Counted from the first letter of the stretch, positions 7,550-15,279 are shown. The stretch is DNA of 21,420 nt from DATAMF01 sp964472565 (GCA_964472565.1 CAYYNB010000100.1:1-21420); one strand, 5' to 3'. Notes: generated from the sequence alone by a model not told the origin. Translations and numbers: made by a program.

Positions 7550-8605
7550 TTACTCCTTTTTGCCCCGCAGCACGGCGGCCTTAAGCTGCCCACAACTCGC
7601 CTGAATATCAATCCCGCGCCGCACCCGAACGGTACTGGGAAGGCCATAGGTCTGTAAAATGTCCTGGAAAACCTTCACCCGTTCAGGATTCGACGGCTGA
7701 CCCCCATAGCCCGCTGTCGGATTAAGGGGAATCAGGTTGACATGACACTTCAGGCCCTTCAGAAGCTGGCCGAGTTGATGCGCCTGTTCCGGCGTGTCGT
7801 TTTCGGCTGCGATCAAGGCCCATTCAAACGTCACGCGCCGCCCGGTTTGGTCGAGATAGTAACGGATCGCATCGAGCAGATCGGCCAGCGGCCAGCGGCG
7901 GTTGACGGGCAGCAGCTTGCCGCGTTCTCCATCGGTGGCGGCGTGCAGGCTGATCGCCAGTTTGACCTGCAACCCCTCGTCGGCAAACCGCCGGATCGCG
8001 GGCACCAGTCCTACGGTGCTCAGGGTGATGTGGCGCTGGCCGATGTTGAGGCCCGCTTCGTCGTTCAGGCGGCGGATAGCTTCCAGGGTGGCGTCGTAAT
8101 TGTGCAGCGGCTCGCCCATGCCCATCAGCACGACGTTGCTCAGGCGCTCACCCTCGGCTTCAAGTTGGCGCGCAAAAACCAGCGTCTGTTCGACAATTTC
8201 GCCCGGCGTCAGGTGGCGCGAAAAGCCCATTTGTCCGGTGGCGCAGAACACACAGCCCATCGCGCAGCCCGCCTGGGTGCTGATACAGGCGGTCCGGCGC
8301 TGATCATCATATTCCATCAGCACGCTTTCGATCAGTTGTCCATCGGGCAGCCGGAACAGGCGTTTGATGGTTTGCCCATCACTCGAATGGATTTCCGCAT
8401 CCTGGACCAAACTGCCCAATTGGAATTCGCTTGCTAAGCGCTCCCGCAGCGGCTGGGGCAGGGTTTTCATGGCGGCAAAATCGGTTATTTTATGCTGATA
8501 CAACCATTCCCAGATTTGCCGCGCTCGAAAAGCTGGATATTTCCACGCAACGATTTGTTCAGACAATTCCGCTAACGATAAATCATAGATTAACTGCTTT
8601 TCCAC
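7550..8605 (-). CDS. rlmN: Dual-specificity rRNA/tRNA adenine-C2 methyltransferase RlmN
   Basis: Radical SAM enzyme that methylates C2 of A2503 in 23S rRNA and, in some bacteria, A37 in tRNAs. At 351 residues it is near the usual size. The [4Fe-4S] cysteines are Cys114, Cys118 and Cys121 (CAMGCVFC); Cys107 and Cys338 (in ASCGQL) match the resolving and methyl-carrying cysteines of the E. coli enzyme. GMGEPLHNYD (162-171) is the family SAM-binding motif. The intact Cys338 and the RlmN-like sequence favour RlmN over the resistance enzyme Cfr. The start is GTG at 8605, with AAAGGA about 8 bases upstream overlapping the stop of the previous gene (10-base gap). It lies in the minus-strand run between a surface protein and the sulfur carrier. 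Confidence 0.96.
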   Translation of the reverse strand: MEKQLIYDLSLAELSEQIVAWKYPAFRARQIWEWLYQHKITDFAAMKTLPQPLRERLASEFQLGSLVQDAEIHSSDGQTIKRLFRLPDGQLIESVLMEYDDQRRTACISTQAGCAMGCVFCATGQMGFSRHLTPGEIVEQTLVFARQLEAEGERLSNVVLMGMGEPLHNYDATLEAIRRLNDEAGLNIGQRHITLSTVGLVPAIRRFADEGLQVKLAISLHAATDGERGKLLPVNRRWPLADLLDAIRYYLDQTGRRVTFEWALIAAENDTPEQAHQLGQLLKGLKCHVNLIPLNPTAGYGGQPSNPERVKVFQDILQTYGLPSTVRVRRGIDIQASCGQLKAAVLRGKKE

Positions 8606-8615
8606 GAGCTTTCCT

Positions 8616-10148
8616 TTAGCGCTTGCGCGACATAAAAGCGGCCAGCGCAGCGACCAACACGATCCCCAGCACTGCTAATCCAATCACCGCCCCCGTACTG
8701 ATGGACGAGTTGCTCTCTTCACTTTCTGAGACAGCCGGAGCAGGCGTTGCGCGCGGCGTGACCGTCGGCAGACTCCCCGGCGGGCGCGGCGTATTGGTGG
8801 CGCTTGCCGCCCTGGTCGGCGTCACACGCTCCGCGATTGTCGTCGGCGGGCGATCTACCAGTGAGGTTGAGGTGGCGGTTGGTGTCGCGGTGCGGGTCGC
8901 GGTGGGCGTGCGGCTGGGCGGCAGCGGCGTCATCGTGGGTGTGTGGGAGGGGGTCGGCGTCACCGGTGAATAGGGCATCCAGGTGACGGCTTGACCCGCT
9001 GCTTCCGTGAACAACCAGCGCGTCCACTTCTGTTCCAGGTCCGTTTGATCTCCGCCGGTTATGGCTGCAAAGGCATTCTCGAAGCCCTGCCCCGGTATGG
9101 CTTGCGCCAGATCAAACGGCGCTGTTGCCCCGTACTGATCGGCCAGATATAAGGTGAGCAGATAACTTTGCGCTTCCCACAAGGATCGCTCCTGGAAGGT
9201 TGCATCCGGGGGCGGGTCTTCCGTTAAATCATCCATGCCCAGCAGGGTGTCCGTCCGGGCACTCGCCTGGACCAGTTGCAGCGCGCCCGAATTCGGATGC
9301 AGGCGGTAGAGCATACCCAGCCCGTGAACGAACCAGGCCGGCACAGTCTGCGTCCCCCAGCTATCCAGATAGGCTTCGCGCGTGATGGTGCTGATCAACA
9401 AATCCTGTAAATCGGTATAACTGCGCGTCTGGCGCTGCACAAAGAGGACGCCTGTCTGCTGGTAGACATCCTGGAAAATCTCCACCGAACAGGGATACCG
9501 CGCTCCATCCCACCACGAGGTCACGACGGTGCTGCTTTCGCCTGTTTCAGGAGAAATATAGGTTTCACACAACTCAATGCCCGGATCATAAATGGCGATA
9601 CGGAAGGTCGGTATGGTGCCGGTGCGCCGTGTCAGCAAATCATAGGCGCTCATCACTTCGTCGCGGAGCGATGCGCCGCCCAGGTTTTCATTCGACCAGT
9701 ACAGGATCAGCGGGGGTTGTCCTGCTGCCTGCCACACCCCATGACGGCTGTCTTCAAAAATGAATTCGTCCGCCAGAGTCGAAACTTCGCCGTCAGTCGT
9801 TTCGACCTGCCAGATAAAGTTCAACGGCTCGGTGGGAATAGGAACAGGGCCGCTGGTCAGGTCCCAGGTATAAACCAGGATCGTCGTGGTTTCATCACTC
9901 AGGGTTGCATAATCTTCGAGATTTTGGAGGACAAAGGTTTGGCGTAAACCGCTCTCCTGCCGGACATCCAACGTCACCGGCCCAATTTCATCCATCGGGG
10001 CGTCAATATCCACCGAAAAACGCAGCACAGCCGGAAAGACGATTTCATAATTCGCCCGGCTGATTTTCCCGGTATCCGGTTCATCGTCCTGCGCCCAAAC
10101 AGGGGTTGTGAGCACCAGAATCAAACAAACGACTGCTAGCCACCGCAT
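8616..10148 (-). CDS. Membrane-anchored peptidase-MA-like protein with degenerate active site
   Basis: Predicted exported protein of 510 residues, function unknown. It has a signal peptide (1-19, cut near VWA/Q), an ectodomain 20-390, a Thr/Pro/Ser-rich stalk at about 394-475 with TPT repeats, and a C-terminal membrane helix 486-506 followed by SRKR. The ectodomain resembles the next gene upstream: both have a beta-rich start with a Trp-rich ETTDGE-type strand, a helical peptidase-like half and a WF..G segment. Where the neighbour has HEIAH, this protein reads TREAY (256-260), and the later NEG is VHG (274-276), so zinc ligands and catalytic Glu are absent and peptidase activity is unlikely. 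ATG at 10148 has AAGGAAGG 5 bases upstream. It could be a binding or scaffold protein at the cell surface. Confidence 0.8.
   Translation of the reverse strand: MRWLAVVCLILVLTTPVWAQDDEPDTGKISRANYEIVFPAVLRFSVDIDAPMDEIGPVTLDVRQESGLRQTFVLQNLEDYATLSDETTTILVYTWDLTSGPVPIPTEPLNFIWQVETTDGEVSTLADEFIFEDSRHGVWQAAGQPPLILYWSNENLGGASLRDEVMSAYDLLTRRTGTIPTFRIAIYDPGIELCETYISPETGESSTVVTSWWDGARYPCSVEIFQDVYQQTGVLFVQRQTRSYTDLQDLLISTITREAYLDSWGTQTVPAWFVHGLGMLYRLHPNSGALQLVQASARTDTLLGMDDLTEDPPPDATFQERSLWEAQSYLLTLYLADQYGATAPFDLAQAIPGQGFENAFAAITGGDQTDLEQKWTRWLFTEAAGQAVTWMPYSPVTPTPSHTPTMTPLPPSRTPTATRTATPTATSTSLVDRPPTTIAERVTPTRAASATNTPRPPGSLPTVTPRATPAPAVSESEESNSSISTGAVIGLAVLGIVLVAALAAFMSRKR
8724..8969 (-). repeat. Low-complexity Thr/Pro/Ser-rich stalk coding region
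   Basis: Codes residues about 394-475 of the anchored surface protein with imperfect TPT, TAT and TRT units. It reads as a flexible stalk holding the ectodomain away from the membrane, and could be O-glycosylated. At DNA level the units are irregular, so it is not a spacer array. Confidence 0.75.
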
Positions 10149-10172
10149 AAGCCCTTCCTTGAGACAGTATCT

Positions 10173-10181
10173 ATTATACCA
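10173..10181 (-). promoter_or_regulatory. Extended -10 promoter of the anchored surface protein gene
   Basis: The minus strand reads TGGTATAAT, a perfect -10 hexamer with the TGn extension; no good -35 is seen. The start point would be near 10166, giving a short leader of about 18 bases holding the AAGGAAGG ribosome site. This suggests the gene and the downstream rlmN run can be transcribed independently of the upstream peptidase gene. Confidence 0.65.
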
Positions 10182-10211
10182 CGCGCCCCGGTAGACATCT
10201 TCCGAGGCGCG
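10182..10211 (-). terminator. GC-rich hairpin between the two peptidase-like genes, possible terminator
   Basis: CGCGCC (10182-10187) pairs with GGCGCG (10206-10211); one mismatch is followed by three more pairs (10188-10190 region with 10202-10204) around a loop of about 10 bases. On the minus strand it lies 22 bases after the stop of the upstream gene, but no U-tract follows. It directly abuts the extended -10 of the next gene, so it may be a weak terminator, a transcript-stabilising hairpin or an operator. Confidence 0.4.
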
Positions 10212-10233
10212 CGCGGAAAGGCTCAGGATCGGC

Positions 10234-11394
10234 TTACTGGCCGAAGGGGGTCAGGGTTGGGAAGAAAAAGAGCGTTTCCGTTGGAATCAAGGTGGGAACC
10301 TGCGCCGACGCGCCGATCCACACGCGCCAGCGGCTTTCGATTTCGTCCAGCGCTAAGCCTGTTACCTCTTCCAGGGCGGATGTGCGGGTGATGCCGGTAT
10401 CGAGTAATTCGATCAGTTGGCGGTGTCCGTCCAGGCCATAGTTGGCTGTGAACCACTTCCAGAAGGTATAACCAATGTCATAGCCATCGCGCCCATGATC
10501 GCCGCGAATGCTCGGCCCGCTGTCGCGCAGCAGGGGCAGCAGCTTGTTCTCTGCCGCGAGTTGGCGGACACGCCCTTCATAATCATAGGATTGGTAAAGT
10601 TCGAAGAAGGTTGCATTACCCTCGTTAAACCAACTCACGCCACCCATCAGGCTAAATTCAGTCTGGTAAATATGCGCGATTTCGTGCAGCACCGTTCCGT
10701 AGGCGAGGTCTTCCAGATTCCCACCGGAAACGATCTGGACTGTCGCGCCCCAGTCATCGCGCGTTGTGCCGAGAATATTCGAAGCCGTCACGCCCTGCCA
10801 TTCTAACCACGCGGCACGATCCCCGAACAGGATGGCGCGCGGCTTGTACGGCAGCAAACCGCCCCATGCCGCGCGGTACGTTTCGCGCTGTTCGGCCATC
10901 GCATCAACGGTCATAGGGCCGACTTCTTCCGGTAGGCTCTCCGCGAAAACAATGACATCGTCGCTTTCAGTGCGCACCCATTCACGTGAGGGGTCTTCGT
11001 ACTCGGCATACTGTGGTTCCGTTTGGTACGAGTTGCCTTCTGTATCCGTCACATCCCAATAGTAGGTCACGCCGACCCAGGGCGGCACTGCATCCGCGCT
11101 GGTGGCTTCCCAAACTGCATACAGTGCGCCTGTTTTCGGATCAATCTCGGCGGGGCGGCTGCGCTGTGTGCCAGAGCCAGGGGCGTGTGTCCAAATGATG
11201 CGCGCCCGCGAAATCTCACCCGCGCTGCTGGTGATCGTCGCGGTAAATTCAAAGCCAAGCGGATAGTTACTCTGGAAGGTTTGCGTGCCAACCACCCAAT
11301 CCGCCGGGTCTCCGGGAGCCGCAGACAGATGATGTGGAATCAAAAGCGCCGTGATAATCACGACCAAACCAACCAAACAGGACAAAGTTTTCAT
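10234..11394 (-). CDS. Secreted HExxH metallopeptidase, peptidase-MA-like
   Basis: Predicted secreted zinc metallopeptidase of 386 residues. The signal peptide is about 1-25 (hydrophobic VGLVVIITALLIP, cut near SAA). An N-terminal beta-rich region (30-135) precedes the catalytic half. The gluzincin motif is HEIAH (237-241), with NEG (257-259) downstream supplying the likely third zinc ligand Glu258. A second helical part (290-365) follows, and the protein ends in a short Pro/Thr tail without a membrane helix. ATG at 11394 lies 44 bases after lutC. The following gene encodes a relative with a lost active site. The substrate is unknown; the peptidase-MA assignment rests on motif and layout, so confidence in the exact family is moderate. 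Confidence 0.85.
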   Translation of the reverse strand: MKTLSCLVGLVVIITALLIPHHLSAAPGDPADWVVGTQTFQSNYPLGFEFTATITSSAGEISRARIIWTHAPGSGTQRSRPAEIDPKTGALYAVWEATSADAVPPWVGVTYYWDVTDTEGNSYQTEPQYAEYEDPSREWVRTESDDVIVFAESLPEEVGPMTVDAMAEQRETYRAAWGGLLPYKPRAILFGDRAAWLEWQGVTASNILGTTRDDWGATVQIVSGGNLEDLAYGTVLHEIAHIYQTEFSLMGGVSWFNEGNATFFELYQSYDYEGRVRQLAAENKLLPLLRDSGPSIRGDHGRDGYDIGYTFWKWFTANYGLDGHRQLIELLDTGITRTSALEEVTGLALDEIESRWRVWIGASAQVPTLIPTETLFFFPTLTPFGQ

Positions 11395-11438
11395 AGTTGG
11401 ACCTTCCCTTACTTCAAATGTAGTAAGTTATACGTCAT

Positions 11439-12065
11439 TCAGGGCAGAATCAAAATATGTAGTTCGGCTGGACCATGTGCCCCCAACACCAATTCCATCG
11501 CAATATCGGCGGTGCGGCTCGGCCCGCTGATTACGAGAACGTTACTCGTAGCGCGAAATTGATCCAGCCCTGCTCTTTTCGTCTGTTCGGCCCACGCTTC
11601 AAAATTCGGAAGAATCTGATCGGATTTCACGACAGCGACATGTACAAACGGCAGCAGCGACACCAGCCGGGATTGGCCCGGTTTGGAGGCCAGCACCAAA
11701 CTCCCGGTTCCCGCCAGCGCCGCGTCCACGCCCGTAATGCCCACCCGCACATGGGGATCGTTGGCCGGGGCGGTCTGAATCCCCGCCTGGTGGAGCGCCT
11801 CCGCTAATCCAGGCAGGGGGAGGGCATCCCAACTCAAAACCGTTTTATCCTCGCCAATGATTGCCAGTATCCGTTGGAGCGCTTCGTCTGTACTGCGGCA
11901 TTCATGCACGCTGCAATTCAGTTTTTGGGCCTGCTCCACAAACAGACGGTACAGGTCCGCCTGATCCGTGGGCACCATGTCATGCCGATTTTCGACGGGA
12001 GCAAAATCGGCATAAGGGCGTGGGGCGTGTTTCAACCGTTGGAGAATCTGTTCTCGGCTAGTCAT
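11439..12065 (-). CDS. lutC: L-lactate utilisation protein LutC (LUD domain)
   Basis: Third subunit of the LutABC L-lactate oxidation complex (208 residues). The LUD/YkgG domain is recognised by GITGVDAALAGTGSLVL, LPFVHVAVV and the C-terminal GPSRTADI...LGAHGPAELHILIL. It probably binds a nucleotide-like ligand, as its fold resembles NagB-type proteins. ATG at 12065 (MTSREQILQRL) is preferred to an in-frame start at 12212 because the longer version would overlap lutB by about 150 bases. With ATG 12065 the overlap is 8 bases around lutB's stop, implying translational coupling. Some actinobacterial and Gram-negative LutC-like proteins act in other oxidations, but the ABC set favours lactate. 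Confidence 0.94.
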   Translation of the reverse strand: MTSREQILQRLKHAPRPYADFAPVENRHDMVPTDQADLYRLFVEQAQKLNCSVHECRSTDEALQRILAIIGEDKTVLSWDALPLPGLAEALHQAGIQTAPANDPHVRVGITGVDAALAGTGSLVLASKPGQSRLVSLLPFVHVAVVKSDQILPNFEAWAEQTKRAGLDQFRATSNVLVISGPSRTADIAMELVLGAHGPAELHILILP

Positions 12066-13476
12066 CCTGTGTCCCCTTGTGTTGTTTGGCCCACCATTGA
12101 TGAAACGATTCGGGGGCGAATGGCGGTATTTCGCGGGATTGTGTCCACCCGCCCAGCGGCCCGATAGGCACTTTACGCCGCTTCGGTAACAGTTTGCTGC
12201 CCCATCGCCCACCCAAACGCGCCATCCCGAATAAAAAGGGCGTCCGGCTCACAAACGCCCAGCCGCGCATCCCGGCCCGCCAGAAGATCGATTGCTTTTT
12301 CTGCTCAACGAGATCATGGCGCAAATCCAACAACAGGCGCGGCAGATCAATATTCACCGGGCAGACCTGTTTACACGCGCCGCACAAACTGCTGGCATAG
12401 GGCAGGGGTTTGGCATTTTCTAGCCCGGTCAGCAGCGGGGTGATTACGGCTCCAATCGGGCCGGGATAGACCCAGCCGTAGGTATGACCGCCTACCGCTT
12501 CATAGACCGGGCAAATGTTGATGCAGGCCCCGCAGCGAACACAGTTGAGCGCGTCCACGTACTTTGAGTCGTAAATCCCGCTGCGGCCATTATCGACCAG
12601 GATCACATACAAATGATCTGGCCCGCCTTTTTCATCAGATTTACGCGGGCCATTGATCATGTGGGTGTAAACGGACATCGGCTGTCCGGTAGCGCTGCGC
12701 GGCAGCACCTGGGTGAGGGTGATGTAATCATCCAGCGTCTCAACCACTTTTTCGATTCCCACCAGCGCCACATGCACCGGCGGCAGACTCGTGACCATGC
12801 GCCCGTTACCCTCGTTGGTGACAAGGCAAAGCGTCCCCGTTTCGGCAATGATGAAATTTCCGCCCGAAATGCCCATATCCGCCTCAAGAAACCCCTGGCG
12901 CAAAATCTGGCGCGCAAAGCGGGTCATTTCGGTGGCGTCATCGGTGGACGGCATGTTGAGTTTTTGCATGAAGAGATCGCGGATCATCGCTTTGGATTTG
13001 TGGATCACGGGGGTCACAATATGGCTCGGCATTTCCCCGGCCAGTTGGATGATATATTCGCCTAAATCGGTTTCCAGCACATCAAAACCTTCCGCCTCTA
13101 ACGCATGGTTGAGACTGATCTCTTCGCTCACCATACTTTTGCTCTTGGCGATACGTTTGATCTGGTGCTGGCGGGCAATGGCGATCACCTGCTCGCGGAC
13201 CTCCTGCCCGTTGGCCGCCCATAACACCTGAATCCCGTTGGCCTGCATCTTACTTTCGGCCAGTTCGAGCAGTTCCGGCAGGTGCGCTAATGCGCGGCGG
13301 CGAATCTGGGCGGCCTGCTGGCGCATCGTTTCGCCGTGCTCGTCCCCATAGGCGAACATGGCAAGGCGGCGCTTGTAGGCGGCGGTATTGGTTGCGTTGG
13401 CGACGGCGGCTCCTAATTGCTGGTCACGAATCGCCGTGCGGGCGGCGGCTGAAAAGTTATTCGGATGGGCGGTCAT
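12058..13476 (-). CDS. lutB: L-lactate utilisation iron-sulfur protein LutB
   Basis: Iron-sulfur subunit of LutABC (472 residues). The N-terminal two thirds is a LUD domain (GISGGNFIIAETGTLCLVT, LPPVHVALVG). A ferredoxin-like part follows with Cys311-x2-Cys314-x2-Cys317-x3-Cys321-Pro and Cys364-x2-Cys367-x3-Cys371-Pro, enough for two [4Fe-4S] clusters, then a basic C-terminal tail with RKVPIGPLGGWT. I place the start at ATG 13476, which overlaps lutA's stop by one base (TGATG) with GAAAGG upstream; GTG at 13479, one codon earlier, is the alternative. It passes electrons from L-lactate, probably toward the quinone pool; the acceptor is not known from sequence. Confidence 0.95.
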   Translation of the reverse strand: MTAHPNNFSAAARTAIRDQQLGAAVANATNTAAYKRRLAMFAYGDEHGETMRQQAAQIRRRALAHLPELLELAESKMQANGIQVLWAANGQEVREQVIAIARQHQIKRIAKSKSMVSEEISLNHALEAEGFDVLETDLGEYIIQLAGEMPSHIVTPVIHKSKAMIRDLFMQKLNMPSTDDATEMTRFARQILRQGFLEADMGISGGNFIIAETGTLCLVTNEGNGRMVTSLPPVHVALVGIEKVVETLDDYITLTQVLPRSATGQPMSVYTHMINGPRKSDEKGGPDHLYVILVDNGRSGIYDSKYVDALNCVRCGACINICPVYEAVGGHTYGWVYPGPIGAVITPLLTGLENAKPLPYASSLCGACKQVCPVNIDLPRLLLDLRHDLVEQKKQSIFWRAGMRGWAFVSRTPFLFGMARLGGRWGSKLLPKRRKVPIGPLGGWTQSREIPPFAPESFHQWWAKQHKGTQDD

Positions 13477-14246
13477 CACGCGGGCCTTTCTGGTAAACCA
13501 TCGGCCAATACATCAGCGATATGGCGTATTTGTTTGGGCGACTGCTGGCGAGACAACCCGCCCTGGATATGAATCAGGCAGCTAATATCCCCAACAACAA
13601 TGGTGCTGGCCGTACACTCGTTGATATGCGCGATCTTTTTCGCCAGCATCGCGCTGCTGACATCCGGCATTTTGACGCTGAACAATCCCCCGAAGCCGCA
13701 GCACTCATCATGATCGACCAGTTCGGTCAGGGACGCGTTTTCGATGTGGCTGACCAGGGCACGTCCGGCCTGACCTAAGCCCATCATCCGCAGGCCGTGA
13801 CAGGAATCGTGAAAGGCGAAGGTCTGGGGGGAGGGGAGTTTCAGCTTCAGATCGGTGACACCCAATCCCTCGACCAGGTATTCGGTGAACTCCCAGGTGA
13901 TCGATGCGAGGCGCTGCGCCAGTTTCAACCGCGCTGGATCATCTGCAAACAGGGTGGGGAACTCGTGGCAGATCATGGCGCTGCACGAGCCGGAAGGGAC
14001 GACAATCACTTCCGCATCCTGGAAGACATCTAAAAAATGGCGTGCCACCTGGGCTGCTTCGTGTCGATAGCCGCCGTTATAACCCGGCTGACCGCAGCAG
14101 GTTTGGCGGCGCGGAAAATGGACCGGAACCCCCAGATGTTCCAACAGCCGGACGATTGAGATGCCGATGGTCGGGGATAACCAATCAACCAGACAGGTGA
14201 CAAAGAGTGAAACGGGTTTGCCTTGAGGTGAAGATCGGATCGTCAT
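13476..14246 (-). CDS. lutA: L-lactate utilisation protein LutA (CCG-domain)
   Basis: Cysteine-rich subunit of LutABC, related to GlpC and heterodisulfide reductase B (256 residues). Two CCG domains are visible: CCGQPGYNGGYR with VPSGSCSAMIC in the first half, and FHDSCHG with CCGFGGLFSVK in the second; such motifs bind an iron-sulfur cluster in the family. The start FVTCLVDWLSP region is typical. ATG at 14246 is the first gene of the minus-strand lut operon, with an AGGAAG-type ribosome site. It is divergent from the rhamnose regulator gene, sharing a 167-bp control region, which ties lactate oxidation to rhamnose breakdown (rhamnose gives L-lactaldehyde, then lactate). Confidence 0.95.
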   Translation of the reverse strand: MTIRSSPQGKPVSLFVTCLVDWLSPTIGISIVRLLEHLGVPVHFPRRQTCCGQPGYNGGYRHEAAQVARHFLDVFQDAEVIVVPSGSCSAMICHEFPTLFADDPARLKLAQRLASITWEFTEYLVEGLGVTDLKLKLPSPQTFAFHDSCHGLRMMGLGQAGRALVSHIENASLTELVDHDECCGFGGLFSVKMPDVSSAMLAKKIAHINECTASTIVVGDISCLIHIQGGLSRQQSPKQIRHIADVLADGLPERPA

Positions 14247-14359
14247 GGGGTACTTCTTCCTAAATCTTTTGCTGGACTCAATGAAGCGGTAGATGTTATA
14301 GTAGGGTTAGTTTTGTTCATTAATTGCTTTCGCTTTATTTTGTATACGAACATACTCCA

Positions 14360-14396
14360 GGGTTCAAAAAAAATCAATTGAAACTCATCTGAACCC
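14360..14396. repeat. 7-bp inverted repeat upstream of the DeoR gene
   Basis: GGGTTCA (14360-14366) and TGAACCC (14390-14396) are perfect inverted copies separated by 23 AT-rich bases. It ends 17 bases before the regulator's ATG. It could be an operator where a repressor bridges two half-sites, or a leader hairpin. No U-tract follows, so it is not an intrinsic terminator. Confidence 0.5.
14379..14387 (+). promoter_or_regulatory. TGAAACTCA motif, copy 1 (before the DeoR gene)
   Basis: Nine bases identical to a second copy at 15236-15244 before rhaB. A related ACTCAATGAAGC occurs at 14276-14287 on the lutA side. Candidate DeoR-family operator half-site; inference from position and recurrence only. 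Confidence 0.35.
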
Positions 14397-14413
14397 CACT
14401 GTACCAGGAGAAC

Positions 14414-15211
14414 ATGCTGCTTATGACCGATCTCCTTTTTCTGGAAGAACGCCGCCGCGCGATTCTGGACCTGTTGGAACAGCGCGGACGTATTACGGTC
14501 AAAGAATTAAGTGATGAAATGCAGGTAAGCGAAGTCACGATCCGCCAGGACCTGCGCGCGCTGCAAGATCAGGGACTGCTGGAACGCACCTATGGCGGTG
14601 CGGTGTTATCCGGGGGCAGCGCTGGCCTGAAAGAGCTGTCGTTTCATCTTCGCCAGATAAAGATGAGCGCTCAAAAATCCGCGATTGCTGCCCAGGCCGC
14701 CGCCCTTCTTCACGACGGCTCCAGCATCGCCCTGGATTCCAGCACCACCGTTTATGCCTTGCTGCCCTATCTGAAAAAATTTAACAATCTGACGATTGTG
14801 ACCAACAGCCTGATGGTTGCTCAAGGCTTTTTGGATAACGATGACCGGCAGGCCCGCGTGCTGCTGACCGGGGGACGGCTGCGCCGTGACTCAATTTCCG
14901 TGGTTGGAATGCCCGAAAGTCTACCGGATGTGAATTTGAACCTGTGTTTTTTCAGCGCGCGCGGCCTGGTCGAAAACATCGGCGCAAGCGAAATTGATCC
15001 CGATGAAGCCGCGCTCAAACAGGCGATGCTGGCCCGCTGCGTGCATGGGGTGCTGCTGATGGATGGCAGCAAATGGGGCAAAGTTGCCCCGTTCACCATC
15101 GCGCCAACTTCCAGGCTCCAGCATATTATCACGTCCGCCGATGCGCCCGCGTTTCAAGTCGAGCGTTTTCGGGAACTGGGCGTGCAGGTTGACGTGGTGG
15201 CGGTCCATTGA
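14414..15211 (+). CDS. DeoR-family transcriptional regulator of rhamnose use
   Basis: Sugar-responsive regulator of 265 residues. A DeoR-type winged helix spans about 11-66 (ERRRAILDLLEQRGRITVKE; recognition helix near SEVTIRQDLRAL, 39-50). The DeoRC effector domain has DSSTTVYALLPYL (108-120), VTNSL, GASEIDPDEAALKQAM and DGSKWGK, the sugar-phosphate-binding pattern of the family. The start is uncertain: ATG 14414 is only 3 bases after AGGAG, while ATG 14423 is 12 bases away; both give the same domain. It is the first gene of the plus-strand rha operon and divergent to lutABC. DeoR-type rhamnose regulators are known in Chloroflexi and Firmicutes, so it likely represses rha, and perhaps lut, until a rhamnose intermediate appears. 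Confidence 0.92.
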   Translation: MLLMTDLLFLEERRRAILDLLEQRGRITVKELSDEMQVSEVTIRQDLRALQDQGLLERTYGGAVLSGGSAGLKELSFHLRQIKMSAQKSAIAAQAAALLHDGSSIALDSSTTVYALLPYLKKFNNLTIVTNSLMVAQGFLDNDDRQARVLLTGGRLRRDSISVVGMPESLPDVNLNLCFFSARGLVENIGASEIDPDEAALKQAMLARCVHGVLLMDGSKWGKVAPFTIAPTSRLQHIITSADAPAFQVERFRELGVQVDVVAVH

Positions 15212-15235
15212 CAGCCACCGGGCGATCTTGTATTC

Positions 15236-15252
15236 TGAAACTCAATAAAAGC
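15236..15252 (+). promoter_or_regulatory. TGAAACTCA motif, copy 2 (before rhaB)
   Basis: TGAAACTCA at 15236-15244 repeats the copy at 14379, and the extension ACTCAATAAAAGC (15240-15252) resembles ACTCAATGAAGC at 14276. It lies in the 68-base gap between the regulator gene and rhaB, 28 bases before rhaB's ATG. A possible operator controlling an internal promoter. Confidence 0.35.
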
Positions 15253-15279
15253 AAATGAAATTTACTTCTGACAGGACCT

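Larger units (their letters stand above)
14247..14413. promoter_or_regulatory. Shared lut/rha divergent control region
   Basis: AT-rich region between lutA (-) and the DeoR gene (+). Minus-strand TATAAC lies in CTACTATAACATC and is a plausible lutA -10. Plus strand: TTAATT, 17 bases, TATACG is a weak promoter guess for the regulator. It also holds an inverted repeat (14360-14396) and two ACTCA-centred motifs (14276-14287 and 14383-14394) resembling one before rhaB. DeoR proteins usually bind such repeated sites near their own gene. Confidence 0.5.

Noticed and set aside
7742..8437. A 231-codon plus-strand frame opposite rlmN
   Set aside because: Shadow of the well-supported rlmN; no motifs and no ribosome site.
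7550..8605. Cfr-type antibiotic resistance methylase
   Set aside because: Sequence motifs and housekeeping context fit RlmN; nothing points to mobile resistance DNA near it.
8724..8969. Repetitive DNA that could be mistaken for a repeat array
   Set aside because: The units are irregular and keep the reading frame of a Thr/Pro-rich stalk; there are no constant repeats with unique spacers, so it is not CRISPR.
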